From Pedobacter alluvionis (GTDB lineage Bacteria; Bacteroidota; Bacteroidia; Sphingobacteriales; Sphingobacteriaceae), in the NCBI RefSeq assembly GCF_003664035.1, contig NZ_RCCK01000011.1, positions 1,240,001 through 1,304,000 on the forward strand: a stretch of DNA of 64,000 nt, given 5' to 3'. This document shows, one piece after another, positions 42,997-52,027 of the stretch; the stretch's first letter is position 1; every line of letters starts with the position of its first letter. A program made the position numbers and the translations under genes. The notes beneath the pieces were generated by a model, which did no database searches, was not told the origin of the DNA, and saw nothing but the letters and a program-made list of their open reading frames with translations.

Positions 42997-43748
42997 TAAG
43001 GGCAACAGTTAAAAATAGACATAAATGGGGTGAGTTTAGTTTCAGAGAACGAAGAAAAACCTGCCGCTTTAAATGCTTTTTGCCAAATCCCCCTTGAGAA
43101 AAAATGAGTAAAACCTATAGAAAAAGCCATAAAATTGGGCAAATCACGTAAATGTTCTACCATAACTATCTTGCCCGTTGGTTTGCATAGCCTATAACAT
43201 TCTTTTAAAAAAACAATCTTCTCTTGTTGAGATCTTATTTCATGCGCTGCCAACAACAGAAATATGATATCGACGGATTTATCGGACAAAGGAATCAAAT
43301 CCGTTGTGATCTGCTTTGTATCAGGAAATAGTAAACTTACTTTTCTCGCTCTGGTTATTGCCTTTTCGGTATGCTTTTCTGGATTGTAAAAATCGAAAAC
43401 TTTTAAAGTTGCTTGCGGAAAATAATCTTTTAGAATGAAACTCGTTTCATCGAACCCGGCGTTAATATTTAAGATTAAATCTGGACTGGAATTGGAAATA
43501 CCTATTTTCTTTAGCCAATCGAAATTATAATATCCAGAAAAATCGTAAACATATGCAGATACGATTAATGGAATTAAAAGACCGTAAAGAAAAGCTAAAA
43601 TGATTATCCAAAATAAGACAACAGGCCATGGTATTAATATTTGACTAATTATCACTAACAATAAAGCAACAAAACCAAATAGGTAAAAATGCCGGTTAAA
43701 ACTTAAAATGTTTAACATACCCTGAAATTTTCTTCTTTTTACTTCCAT
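42996..43748 (-). CDS. Membrane-linked class I methyltransferase
   Basis: 250 residues. Two N-terminal hydrophobic helices (about 18-55) anchor it. The SAM-binding fold follows, though motif I is atypical (LILNINAGFDETSFIL). VKFDFYNPE-like VFDFYNPE ends strand two, SVDIIFLLLAAHEI is motif IV, and ECYRLCKPTGKIVMVEHL matches post-motif III. The ATG overlaps the DUF2071 stop by 10 bases. It could methylate a lipid or membrane substrate; the identity is unknown. Confidence 0.75.
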   Translation of the reverse strand: MEVKRRKFQGMLNILSFNRHFYLFGFVALLLVIISQILIPWPVVLFWIIILAFLYGLLIPLIVSAYVYDFSGYYNFDWLKKIGISNSSPDLILNINAGFDETSFILKDYFPQATLKVFDFYNPEKHTEKAITRARKVSLLFPDTKQITTDLIPLSDKSVDIIFLLLAAHEIRSQQEKIVFLKECYRLCKPTGKIVMVEHLRDLPNFMAFSIGFTHFFSRGIWQKAFKAAGFSSFSETKLTPFMSIFNCCP

Positions 43749-44476
43749 TTTTCAATTTTTCCGCTCTTCCAATAATAAGGAATATTTTGAATGTCAAAGG
43801 CATTTGCCAAAATCGGATCTTTTAGATTCAAAGAATTTAAAAACCCAAAGTTATAATTGACAATTTTAATCGGGGCTGGTTGCCAGTTCTGCCTAACGCC
43901 CTCTATAATTAAAACTTCTTTGTTTTTTTTATTGTAGGTAAAAGTAAAGGGTAATGGCCCGGCAAATCTTCTGGCTTCCTTCCAATCGGCAAATGGCGAA
44001 TTTTCGGGCAAAGCAACTTTAGGATCTGTTTTATCTATTATGATTTTAAAATTAGACTTGGTGGAAGTAATTTCTTTAATATTTTCTCTGTCAATTATTG
44101 TAATATCCGTCGTGGTATAATTATAATGTGTAAAAATATTACCCATAAACTCCATTTTCTTTTTATTTGTTTCTGATTTTAAAATATAGAGACCACGCAG
44201 ACTTTTACCCGCTTTGTTTGTATAACGCACAAATACTCGGTATCCAATAAGAAAAAAATCGTTACCCATAAATTGGGGGAAGCCTTTGGGCCTCAAATTT
44301 TTGGTCTGAACCATTGCTATGGCAAGGAAAGCCCATTTATCTTCAAAGGTATCCAATGTTAAGCATTCCGGAATAAGGGGTTCTAGCGCTGCTTTTGGGA
44401 CAGCAAACGTTAATACAAGGGAATTTTCAAAAAATGCATCGACTGCAAAGGGGTGGTTTTTAAGAAATGAGAACAT
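43739..44476 (-). CDS. DUF2071 family protein
   Basis: 245 residues. The opening FFENSLVLTFAVPKAALEPLIPECL and FLAIAMVQTKNLRPKGFPQFMG match DUF2071 (COG3361), a family of unknown function with an acetoacetate-decarboxylase-like fold in some relatives. There is no signal peptide or membrane segment. It lies 13 bases after the DoxX-like gene and overlaps the methyltransferase gene by 10 bases. This tight packing points to a shared pathway. Confidence 0.8.
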   Translation of the reverse strand: MFSFLKNHPFAVDAFFENSLVLTFAVPKAALEPLIPECLTLDTFEDKWAFLAIAMVQTKNLRPKGFPQFMGNDFFLIGYRVFVRYTNKAGKSLRGLYILKSETNKKKMEFMGNIFTHYNYTTTDITIIDRENIKEITSTKSNFKIIIDKTDPKVALPENSPFADWKEARRFAGPLPFTFTYNKKNKEVLIIEGVRQNWQPAPIKIVNYNFGFLNSLNLKDPILANAFDIQNIPYYWKSGKIEKWK

Positions 44477-44489
44477 GCTGCTTGCTGTA

Positions 44490-44885
44490 TTATTTTTTGT
44501 TTAAATAAAACCCATTAATAAAAACAATCAGAATAAATATAAATGCAAAAAGTGAATTAAATTTCCCCCAAAGCAATAAATCTGGCGCAAAAATAAATTC
44601 GATAACATTCATTGTGGCAATTACTACAATCTGAACAATAGCATTTAGCCTGGTTTTGAAACGACTTAAAATCCAGATAGCCATCACAATTTCTGATATG
44701 CCGATAAGAATTGTTAAGCTATGGCTATAGGTGGAGGTTAAAATCCTGGCAACAATCTGTTCATGGCGAGGAACAAGGCCTAATACCTTACAAAACAATC
44801 CATTTGCAAGCCAAACTAATGCGATAAACCAAACAAGTATTTTTCTAATTAATAATTGGTTTTTGCAATTGATTACGGTTACCAT
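44490..44885 (-). CDS. DoxX-like membrane protein
   Basis: 131 residues, four membrane helices. LVWLANGLFCKVLGLVPRHEQIVARIL and ILIGISEIVMAIWIL fit the DoxX-like family. Such small proteins sit in the inner membrane, some linked to respiratory quinone chemistry or redox stress. It starts 6 bases after the SDR stop and leads a four-gene set with DUF2071, a methyltransferase and another membrane protein. The precise role is unknown. Confidence 0.8.
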   Translation of the reverse strand: MVTVINCKNQLLIRKILVWFIALVWLANGLFCKVLGLVPRHEQIVARILTSTYSHSLTILIGISEIVMAIWILSRFKTRLNAIVQIVVIATMNVIEFIFAPDLLLWGKFNSLFAFIFILIVFINGFYLNKK

Positions 44886-44891
44886 ATTGCA

Positions 44892-45767
44892 TTATTTAGC
44901 GCTCCGCGTCATTTGCTCAAGCATATCCCACATTTCGTTCGGGATGGCTTCCAAACCATTCATCTGGCCTGCCCCCTGCAACCATTCGCCGCCATCAATG
45001 GTAATTACTTCTCCGTTAATGTAGCCTGAAAAATCGCTCACCAGAAATGCCGCTAAATTGGCGAGTTCCTGATGATCGCCAACTCTTTTTAGGGGAACAC
45101 GGTTTTTAAAATCGAACTTTTTGGCCAAATCGCCAGGCAATAAACGCTCCCATGCACCTTTGGTTGGAAATGGCCCCGGAGCAATAGCATTGGTACGGAT
45201 ACCATATTTACCCCACTCTACGGCCAAAGATCTTGTTAGTGCTAAAACACCACCCTTGGCACAAGCCGATGGTACCACATAGGCTGAACCTGTAAAAGCG
45301 TAAGTGGTAATGATATTTAAAACTGTTGCCGCTTGTTTTTCCTTAATCCAATGTTTACCAAAGGTAAGTGTACAGTTAACCGTTCCTTTTAAAACGATAT
45401 CGATAATGGATGAAAAGGCATTTGCGGATAACCGTTCTGTTGGTGAGATAAAATTACCCGCAGCATTGTTCAATAATACATCTACCGAGCCAAATCTTTC
45501 TAAAGTTTTCGTCAATACGTTTTCTACCTGTTCAATCTCCCGCACATCGCAGGCTACAGCCAATACTTTGCCACCGGTTTTTTCTTCCATTTCGTCGGCA
45601 GTTTTTTGTAATACTTCCTGCTTACGGCTGGTGATCACTAGATTAGCACCTAACTTCAAAAAATAAACGCCCATCGCTTTCCCAAGTCCCGTTCCTCCAC
45701 CTGTAATTACAATGGTTTTTCCTTTTAAAGCATCTTCTCTGAGCATGGGTGAATTATAATTGAACAT
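44892..45767 (-). CDS. Short-chain dehydrogenase, 2,4-dienoyl-CoA reductase-like
   Basis: 291 residues. ITGGGTGLGKAMG at about 20-32 is the NADP-binding loop. NNAAGNF follows, and the later segments RSLAVEWGKYGIRTNAIAPGPFPTKGAWERL are typical of the DECR-type reductases rather than classical SDRs; the usual YxxxK is replaced by SACAKGG with its lysine, as in that group. It probably reduces dienoyl- or enoyl-CoA during breakdown of unsaturated fatty acids. The enoyl-CoA hydratase gene upstream supports this. Confidence 0.88.
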   Translation of the reverse strand: MFNYNSPMLREDALKGKTIVITGGGTGLGKAMGVYFLKLGANLVITSRKQEVLQKTADEMEEKTGGKVLAVACDVREIEQVENVLTKTLERFGSVDVLLNNAAGNFISPTERLSANAFSSIIDIVLKGTVNCTLTFGKHWIKEKQAATVLNIITTYAFTGSAYVVPSACAKGGVLALTRSLAVEWGKYGIRTNAIAPGPFPTKGAWERLLPGDLAKKFDFKNRVPLKRVGDHQELANLAAFLVSDFSGYINGEVITIDGGEWLQGAGQMNGLEAIPNEMWDMLEQMTRSAK

Positions 45768-45771
45768 AATA

Positions 45772-45860
45772 TTTGGTTAACTGGTTAATTGTTTAGATTG
45801 TTTTCTTGCTAAATTGCTGGGAATGGTTAATCGGTTAATTGTTGTGATTGGCTAACTGTA
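45772..45860. repeat. GGTTAATT word array in the spacer upstream of the SDR gene
   Basis: GGTTAACT, GGTTAATT, GTTTAGATT, GTTTTCTT, GCTAAATT, then GGTTAATC, GGTTAATT and GGCTAACT follow one another at 8-9 base steps. This resembles the heptamer and octamer arrays elsewhere in the window, with a different word. Confidence 0.4.
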
Positions 45861-45904
45861 GAGGTTCGTAAATTGTTAACAGGAAACCGACAACTGCAAA
45901 CTGA

Positions 45905-46666
45905 TTACTTTCTTTGCAGGTTAGCTAAAATTGTTTTTAAAATATGGCGCGTAGCAGGCGACCACCACTGTGCTAACATTTTTTCTAAAGTAGCCGATTG
46001 ATCAGCAGATACGGCAGCAATGAGTTCTTCGCGAATATTCACTTTACTCTGCGACCAGGTATTACTTTCGAGCTCCATGTATTTTTTAATCTTGCGTTCG
46101 GCTGCTGTTAACAAACTCTCGTTCTTTACCAATTCATCTACCAAACCAACCTGTAGCGCTTCTTCGGGACTGTAAAGTTTACCCGAAAGTAAACTGCGGC
46201 TTGCTTCAGCTTTACCTAGCCAAAACGCATACAACTGAAAGATACTATTCGGCACAATAATACCTACCGGAACTTCATTAAGTCCAATAATATATTGTCC
46301 TTCTGCCATTACCCGGTAATCGCAGGCTAATGCCATTACACATCCGCCAGCCGGGCTATGGCCACTAATTGCGGCTACCATTGGTTTTTTAAACGAAACC
46401 ATATTAGCAGTAAAGCCCAGAAACAACTGCCAGAAAGATTTAGCCTCCTCTTCGTTGTAATTATATAATTCTACCAAATCCAGTCCAGCAGAAAAGAAAG
46501 GTGCTGTTCCCGTTAAAATTACACCGCCAATGTTATCATCAGCGGTAATATTTTTAAGCATATCATCAAGTTCGGTAATGAGCTCGCGGTTTAAGGCATT
46601 CGATTTACCTCTATCTAACGTAATGGTTGCCAGGCGATCTTTAACACTTACTTTTATTGTATTCAT
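45905..46666 (-). CDS. Enoyl-CoA hydratase/isomerase family protein
   Basis: 253 residues of the crotonase fold. The oxyanion-hole segments are FFSAGLDL (about 57-64) and AISGHSPAGGCVMALACDYRV (about 104-124). The usual catalytic glutamate of hydratases at the second site appears in IIGLNEVPVGI. It should act on 2-enoyl-CoA, either hydrating or shifting the double bond. It is upstream of the DECR-like SDR and in the same direction, so both may serve unsaturated fatty acid oxidation. Confidence 0.9.
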   Translation of the reverse strand: MNTIKVSVKDRLATITLDRGKSNALNRELITELDDMLKNITADDNIGGVILTGTAPFFSAGLDLVELYNYNEEEAKSFWQLFLGFTANMVSFKKPMVAAISGHSPAGGCVMALACDYRVMAEGQYIIGLNEVPVGIIVPNSIFQLYAFWLGKAEASRSLLSGKLYSPEEALQVGLVDELVKNESLLTAAERKIKKYMELESNTWSQSKVNIREELIAAVSADQSATLEKMLAQWWSPATRHILKTILANLQRK

Positions 46667-46674
46667 ATTTAAAT

Positions 46675-46737
46675 AGTATCAAGATTTGAATATTCAGTAT
46701 CAAGGTTTAAGTATCGGGTATCAAGATTAATATACCG
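46675..46737. repeat. 21-bp (3 x 7) tandem repeat upstream of the hydratase gene
   Basis: Three copies of a 21-bp unit begin at 46675, 46696 and 46717 (AGTATCAAGATTTGAATATTC, AGTATCAAGGTTTAAGTATCG, GGTATCAAGATTAATATACC). Inside each unit the same 7-base step is visible (AGTATCA, AGGTTTA, AGTATCG). It lies in the promoter region of the leftward hydratase gene. Confidence 0.6.
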
Positions 46738-46784
46738 CAGCATAAACTATGCATGCATACTAATTCAAATTTATCTATTTTTAT

Positions 46785-49475
46785 CTATTTCACATCATAA
46801 GTGTAAACTTTTCTTGCTAAATGCCCTAAAGCGTCTATTCCTTCTATAACTACGCGGTAAGTTCCAGGCTCATCTGCATTATAAAATTCGAATTTTGCTT
46901 TTCCATCCTTATCTGTAACAACCTGTGGGTTCCAATAAATAGTGGTTCTTAAATCGGTCTTGCTGCTTGAGCTTGTTGCATCATATTTTGGCGAATAAAA
47001 CTCTCTTGAGATCGTAAATCCTTTTGGATTAAAGGTTACAATTCCTGGCGCATATCTATCGGTGCTTCTGCCACCGTCACCACGTTTGGTGGTAATAATA
47101 ATTACACCTCCACCACCTTGCGAACCATAAATCGCGGTATTACCGATACTTTTTAGTAACTCGATAGATTCTACATCGTTAGGCGTAACGTTATCCAGAA
47201 AATCGGCCTCCATTTGCATCCCATCAACAATAATACGCATTGGTGTGTCTTGACTCCGCATTAAATATGGCACATTCCCTCTAAATATTACGCCTGGTAA
47301 ACGGCCCTGCAAACATTGAGATAAGGTAACACAAGTAGATAACTGATCGGCAGTCATAATAAAATCAGCCCTACCGGCACCATTTAAATTGGATGAATTT
47401 TTCGCGGGGTTTTTCTTTTCAGTAATGGTTACCTCTTCGAGTTTAATGGTTCGCTCCAGCAAGCCTAAACGGGTCATCTCATTAAAATAATTATCACTTT
47501 CTTTAATATACTTCATCAAAGTATTGTTCACATTGATATCAATATCGGCTCCATTTTTATTCTTGGTTACAATCTGGCCGGGAACAATATCAAGATTAAT
47601 ATCTACAAATTTCCGCTCGGTTTTAGTTCTTGCCTGAACCACAAATTTTGTACTGTCGCCAAAACTTAAATTATCGAAAACAAATTTTCCTTCTGCATTT
47701 GTTACCGTATCCAAAATGTACATGGTTCCTTTTGTGGCCATCAGCATTACTTTACCACCGGGTACAGGTTTATTGCCTTTCATCACCGTTCCGCTAATGC
47801 TGATAGACTGTTCTGGCTTATAGGTAATATTCGGCCCAACATTATTGATAATATTTTTCCAAAGAAATCTTCTCCAGCCCTGGGTAAGCATGAGGTTATC
47901 GAGTTCTTTTTGTGTTTGAAGATCGTCTTTTAAAAAATAATGGTTGGGATTCTCTACGTATCCGGTCAGATCAGAGGTAAGCAACAATGACGTGAGTATA
48001 TTCGATTCATTGTTTTCATCAGGGCTAACTTTTGTTGCATTGGTAACCGCAACTGAAAAGCTACCTAAAACAGGCTTATTCTCATTATTTGCATTGAAAG
48101 TAAAAGCTGCTTTTCCTCTTTTTGAGGCAGCTACTTCAGATGCATTAAGCGATACATCAATCAGCCCGGCCTTATTGTTTATAAAAACCAGGCGTTCTGC
48201 TAAAGGTTGATTACTGCCCGAAAACAATGTAAACTGAACAATACCGGCGGGGAGGTTCTTTTTTGGAATACTGGCTACCAGCACCTGTTTATCCATTTTA
48301 GCTTTAGAGCCATAATATACATTGCCTCCATGCTGCCCCACAACCTTTAATTCAGCTCCATTTACAAGATCAGCGCTAGCCATAATTTTAACTATCACTT
48401 TACCGGTATCTAAAGCATTTACAGAAAGTGCATACCCACTTTTAACGGCTACCGGAAGTTTAATTGCCTTTTCAGATCCATCTTTAAACTTAACTTTTGC
48501 TGTGTAAGACCTACCTGCCTGACTATTAAATACGAAATTTCCCATGCCCAGATAATTGGTAGAAAAAGAAGTAACTTCATTTCCAGTTTCATCCAGAATG
48601 CTACCTTGAATATCCTCACCACGGCCATTAGCGCCAACGGCTTTGATAGCCACTTTTTGTGGCAGTTCTTCAACAAGCGCTCCTCCTTCTGGCATAAACT
48701 GTACATCTACATCATTAGAGGTTGAAGTAATCGGGATAGATTTGATCACCTTTTGTTTATTATCAAGCGTTATGGTTGCAATGATTTTTCCAGATTTATT
48801 TTGAAACGGCTGATTATTAGTAAAATTAATCACCGCATCGCCCGTTAAACTGGTTTTAACTTTTCCTTTGCTAACCGAGCGGTAATCTAACTGTACATCA
48901 TAACTCACTTCATTTCCGCTATAAGCTACACCATTTTTATCTTCGAAATGAACTGTGGCTGTAACTTTATCAGCGTTATTCTCTTTTGTAAAGTTATAGG
49001 TGGTTTTTGTAAAAACTTTGTTAGCCCAGCTATTTCCGATCTTAATTGTCTTATCGTAAAAAAAATCGGCACCAAAATTCCGCATGTAATTGGTATAGGC
49101 CCTAATTCTATAATTGCCCTCGGCCAGTGAATCTGTGAGCTTAAAATCGCCCCAGGTAATTCCACCCATAATGGGTAATTTAACCATTTTTTTTAGCGAA
49201 TCCTTTTCATTAATCAGCTCTACATACAGGATTTTGCTGATGCCAGAAGGAGCCGAAGTCTTGGTATCCACCACATAGGCTTTGAACCAAATATCATCTC
49301 CAATGGCATAATAAGGCTTATCTAAATGAAGATGGACTTTTTCTTGGGGATACTTGCTGGTATAATCTTCTAGTTTTTGCAAAAGCTGACTAAATGGATC
49401 ATCATCCATTTTGAATGCGCCAAAAACAATAAGCAGAGATAGAAAAGTGATTGCGAGAGTAATTTTGAGTTTCAT
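46785..49475 (-). CDS. MG2-domain outer-membrane protein with a TonB plug domain
   Basis: 896 residues from the ATG at 49475. A TTG at 49511 is a poor alternative. A signal peptide is at the start (LKITLAITFLSLLIVFGAF). HLDKPYYAIGDDIWFKAYVVD is the MG2 (macroglobulin-type) domain, followed by several beta domains and a carboxypeptidase-like insert (ISISGTVMKGNKPVPGGKV). A TonB-receptor plug-like domain lies at about 650-800 (RIIVDGMQMEADFLDNVTPNDVESIELLKS, then GGGVIIITTK). No beta-barrel follows. A final MG-like domain ends in YTYDVK. It probably sits in the periplasm or outer membrane. Function unknown. Confidence 0.82.
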   Translation of the reverse strand: MKLKITLAITFLSLLIVFGAFKMDDDPFSQLLQKLEDYTSKYPQEKVHLHLDKPYYAIGDDIWFKAYVVDTKTSAPSGISKILYVELINEKDSLKKMVKLPIMGGITWGDFKLTDSLAEGNYRIRAYTNYMRNFGADFFYDKTIKIGNSWANKVFTKTTYNFTKENNADKVTATVHFEDKNGVAYSGNEVSYDVQLDYRSVSKGKVKTSLTGDAVINFTNNQPFQNKSGKIIATITLDNKQKVIKSIPITSTSNDVDVQFMPEGGALVEELPQKVAIKAVGANGRGEDIQGSILDETGNEVTSFSTNYLGMGNFVFNSQAGRSYTAKVKFKDGSEKAIKLPVAVKSGYALSVNALDTGKVIVKIMASADLVNGAELKVVGQHGGNVYYGSKAKMDKQVLVASIPKKNLPAGIVQFTLFSGSNQPLAERLVFINNKAGLIDVSLNASEVAASKRGKAAFTFNANNENKPVLGSFSVAVTNATKVSPDENNESNILTSLLLTSDLTGYVENPNHYFLKDDLQTQKELDNLMLTQGWRRFLWKNIINNVGPNITYKPEQSISISGTVMKGNKPVPGGKVMLMATKGTMYILDTVTNAEGKFVFDNLSFGDSTKFVVQARTKTERKFVDINLDIVPGQIVTKNKNGADIDINVNNTLMKYIKESDNYFNEMTRLGLLERTIKLEEVTITEKKNPAKNSSNLNGAGRADFIMTADQLSTCVTLSQCLQGRLPGVIFRGNVPYLMRSQDTPMRIIVDGMQMEADFLDNVTPNDVESIELLKSIGNTAIYGSQGGGGVIIITTKRGDGGRSTDRYAPGIVTFNPKGFTISREFYSPKYDATSSSSKTDLRTTIYWNPQVVTDKDGKAKFEFYNADEPGTYRVVIEGIDALGHLARKVYTYDVK

Positions 49476-49710
49476 GTGGTTATTAACAAATAAATACGTG
49501 TCAAGGTACAAAACCTAAGGCATACTTTTATGAAGTTAGCATGAAATTTAGCCTGACTTCTAAGCTTTTAGTTAACCGCTATAAAAACGCTTGATTACAA
49601 ATTTACAGGGTTAGAATCAATATCATAAGTTAAGAATTTTTAACCACAGATGAGCACAGATAAATACGGATTTCATTTCCAAAAAAAATATTTCTTTAGT
49701 TAGGTGATTT

Positions 49711-49934
49711 GGAAATGAGGGGTTCCGAGCGTTTGGCGGCATCAGCCCCGCTTTACGCTTTACTCCGCTGCGCTCCGTGTTCGCTTTAATCGGGTTTAGG
49801 AACGATGTTTAGTGTCCTGAGAACAGACCGTCAATCATAAACCCGACAGCAGCGGCGGCTCCCGATTCTTTCATCGGGACCACAGCGAATGGCGGGACTA
49901 CAAACTCCACAGCGCAGCGGCGGCTTTCATTTCC
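49711..49934. repeat. Inverted pair of dispersed palindromic elements
   Basis: The 511-base spacer 49476-49986 has no gene. A minus-orientation copy (49711-49798, GGAAATGA to CGGGTTTA) and a plus-orientation copy (49838-49934, TAAACCCG to TCATTTCC) share complementary ends, so the whole block can fold into one long hairpin. Inner hairpins include CCCGAT/ATCGGG. The same family appears at 19075-19290 in the opposite arrangement. TTTCATTTCCAAAAAA occurs again at 49671, a third element end. Confidence 0.65.
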
Positions 49935-49986
49935 AAAAAAAGAGAAAACGAATTGACTGCAGGCTACCAACAGATTAAACAAATTG

Positions 49987-50523
49987 TTAAAATTTATTCT
50001 TCCACATCATGCTTTCTACCGGCCTGGTGGTTTTATTGTTGTACTTAGCGTTACCTTTTGAATTATACATTGTTTCAATTTTACCTTCAACAACAAAATA
50101 AATCAATTGGCCAATAGGCATTCCGGCATAAATTTTTACAGGTTGTGCTACCGATATTTCCAATGTCCAGGTATTACAAAAACCAACGTCACCTTTACCT
50201 GCTGTTGCATGAATATCGATACCTAAACGGCCGGTGCTGCTTTTGCCTTCTAAAAAGGGTACATGCCCGTGTGTTTCGGTGTATTCTACGGTAACACCAA
50301 GATATAGCGTACCCGGGTGAAGGACATAACCATCTTTAGGAATTTCGAAATGTTCGATTTCGTTGTGCGCCTTTGCATCAAGCACGCGGCTTTTATATGT
50401 AGCCAGATATTTCCCTAAATGAACATCATACGAGTTGGTTCCTAAACATTCGCGCTTAAAAGGCTCAATGATGATTGTTCCCTTCTCAATTTCCTCTAAT
50501 ATCCTGCTATCAGATAATATCAT
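49987..50523 (-). CDS. dcd: dCTP deaminase
   Basis: 178 residues. ECLGTNSYDVHLGKYLATY, the active-site region EGKSSTGRLGIDIHATAGKGDVGF and the catalytic glutamate in WTLEISV are conserved. The enzyme turns dCTP into dUTP, feeding dTMP synthesis. The C-terminal tail (NNKTTRPVESMMWKNKF) closes the trimer active site. It is divergent from the PPTase gene across 71 bases. Confidence 0.94.
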   Translation of the reverse strand: MILSDSRILEEIEKGTIIIEPFKRECLGTNSYDVHLGKYLATYKSRVLDAKAHNEIEHFEIPKDGYVLHPGTLYLGVTVEYTETHGHVPFLEGKSSTGRLGIDIHATAGKGDVGFCNTWTLEISVAQPVKIYAGMPIGQLIYFVVEGKIETMYNSKGNAKYNNKTTRPVESMMWKNKF

Positions 50524-50564
50524 TTTTATACGTATTTTTGGCCTAAATTATCATTTATTTAAGA

Positions 50565-50572
50565 TAATTTTG
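50565..50572 (+). promoter_or_regulatory. -7 box of the PPTase-lipB operon
   Basis: TAATTTTG is a perfect TAnnTTTG box, 22 bases before the ATG at 50595. A TTG is present but 24 bases upstream, longer than usual. Confidence 0.5.
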
Positions 50573-50594
50573 CATGTAATCTCCAATTTAGTCA

Positions 50595-51242
50595 ATGCCA
50601 ATAATTTACCACAAAAATATTGATCAGCATTCTGTTTTAGCAATTTGGAAAATTGAGGAAACAGAAGAAGAGTTGTTGGCCGGACTGCAGCTTAAGCAGC
50701 ATGAACATGATATTATTTCATCCTTAAATAGTGGCAAGCGGCTACTGCACTGGTTAAGTACGAGGCTGCTGTTGAGAACCATGTTGAATACAACCGAATA
50801 TATTGACTGCCAGTTTGATGAACATGGCAAACCCTATCTGGTTAATTTCGATTACCATATTTCATTAAGTCATTCTTATGATTATGCAGCCGTGATGATT
50901 AGCAAAGATCATCCTGTTGGTATTGATATTGAACTGATTAAACACAAAATAAAAAGCATTAAAAACAAGTTCTTAAGTGATGTAGAACTTGCCCAAAAGC
51001 AAATCGGAGATAATACCGATGGTTTATACGTAGCCTGGTGTGCTAAAGAGGCCATTTATAAGTGGCATGGCAAAAAAGGACTGGAGTTTAAACAGCATAT
51101 CCATATTAAACCATTCAAACTGAGAAATGAAGGTTCATTAAATGCGTTGGTTGAATTGCCAGCCGGTACGCGGGAATTAACCATTAATTACTTTAAAACA
51201 AAAGACGGTTACATGCTTGGCTATGTAGCCAGCAATTCTTAA
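50595..51242 (+). CDS. 4'-phosphopantetheinyl transferase
   Basis: 215 residues of the Sfp-type fold. PVGIDIELI supplies the magnesium-binding aspartate and glutamate, and WCAKEAIYKWHGKKG is the second signature. SISLSHSYDYAAV-like ISLSHSYDYAAV is the family's central motif. It transfers phosphopantetheine from CoA to carrier proteins such as ACP. lipB, whose substrate is octanoyl-ACP, lies 11 bases downstream, so the pair links ACP activation and lipoate synthesis. Confidence 0.92.
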   Translation: MPIIYHKNIDQHSVLAIWKIEETEEELLAGLQLKQHEHDIISSLNSGKRLLHWLSTRLLLRTMLNTTEYIDCQFDEHGKPYLVNFDYHISLSHSYDYAAVMISKDHPVGIDIELIKHKIKSIKNKFLSDVELAQKQIGDNTDGLYVAWCAKEAIYKWHGKKGLEFKQHIHIKPFKLRNEGSLNALVELPAGTRELTINYFKTKDGYMLGYVASNS

Positions 51243-51253
51243 TATAAACGGAG

Positions 51254-51982
51254 ATGAACGAGACAGTGGAAAAAGCAATTGCAACAGACTTAAAGCCAAC
51301 TATTTTTGCAGACTGGGGCTTAACAGACTATCAGGAAGCCTGGGATAAACAGGAAGATTTGTTAAATAAAACGGTAGCCATTAAAACAGAAAACCGTATA
51401 AACAACACGAATAAGCCTACTCCGAACCATCTCGTATTTTGCGAGCACCCGCACGTTTATACTTTAGGTAAAAGCGGGCATCCCGAAAATTTATTATTGG
51501 ATGAGCAGGGATTAAAAGATAAAAAAGCAACCTACTATAAAATAAACCGGGGTGGCGATATTACTTATCATGGGCCGGGGCAGCTAGTGGGCTACCCTAT
51601 TCTTGATCTTGACAACTTCTTTACTGATATCCATTTATATTTACGTACCCTGGAAGAAGCCGTTATCCTTACTTTAAAAGATTATGGGATAGAAGCGGGA
51701 CGTTATCCTGGCTTTACCGGGGTTTGGTTAGATGCTGATAATGAAAAGGCACGTAAAATATGTGCCATGGGCGTGCGCTGCAGTCGCTGGGTTACCATGC
51801 ATGGTTTTGCCTTTAATGTAAATGTAGATTTAGATTACTTTAAAAACATTGTGCCATGTGGTATTGATGATAAAGCGGTAACCTCTTTAGCAAGCGAATT
51901 GGGTTATCAATTAGATATGGATGAAGTAAAAGGTAAACTGAAAAACCACATTGCCGGACTCTTTAAAATGCAACTGATTTAA
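51254..51982 (+). CDS. lipB: Octanoyltransferase LipB
   Basis: 242 residues. EHPHVYTLGKSGHPENLL, RGGDITYHGPGQLVGYPILDL and GVRCSRWVTMHGFAFNVN are the conserved LipB blocks. The catalytic cysteine is in VPCGID (about residue 201), and the partner lysine is in ARKICAMG (about 170). It moves octanoyl from ACP to lipoyl domains of dehydrogenase complexes. An N-terminal extension of about 15 residues is typical of Bacteroidota LipB. Confidence 0.95.
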   Translation: MNETVEKAIATDLKPTIFADWGLTDYQEAWDKQEDLLNKTVAIKTENRINNTNKPTPNHLVFCEHPHVYTLGKSGHPENLLLDEQGLKDKKATYYKINRGGDITYHGPGQLVGYPILDLDNFFTDIHLYLRTLEEAVILTLKDYGIEAGRYPGFTGVWLDADNEKARKICAMGVRCSRWVTMHGFAFNVNVDLDYFKNIVPCGIDDKAVTSLASELGYQLDMDEVKGKLKNHIAGLFKMQLI

Positions 51983-52027
51983 TCGGCTGGGTAAAACTAA
52001 GCCAAACGCTACTTCGTAGATTACCCT

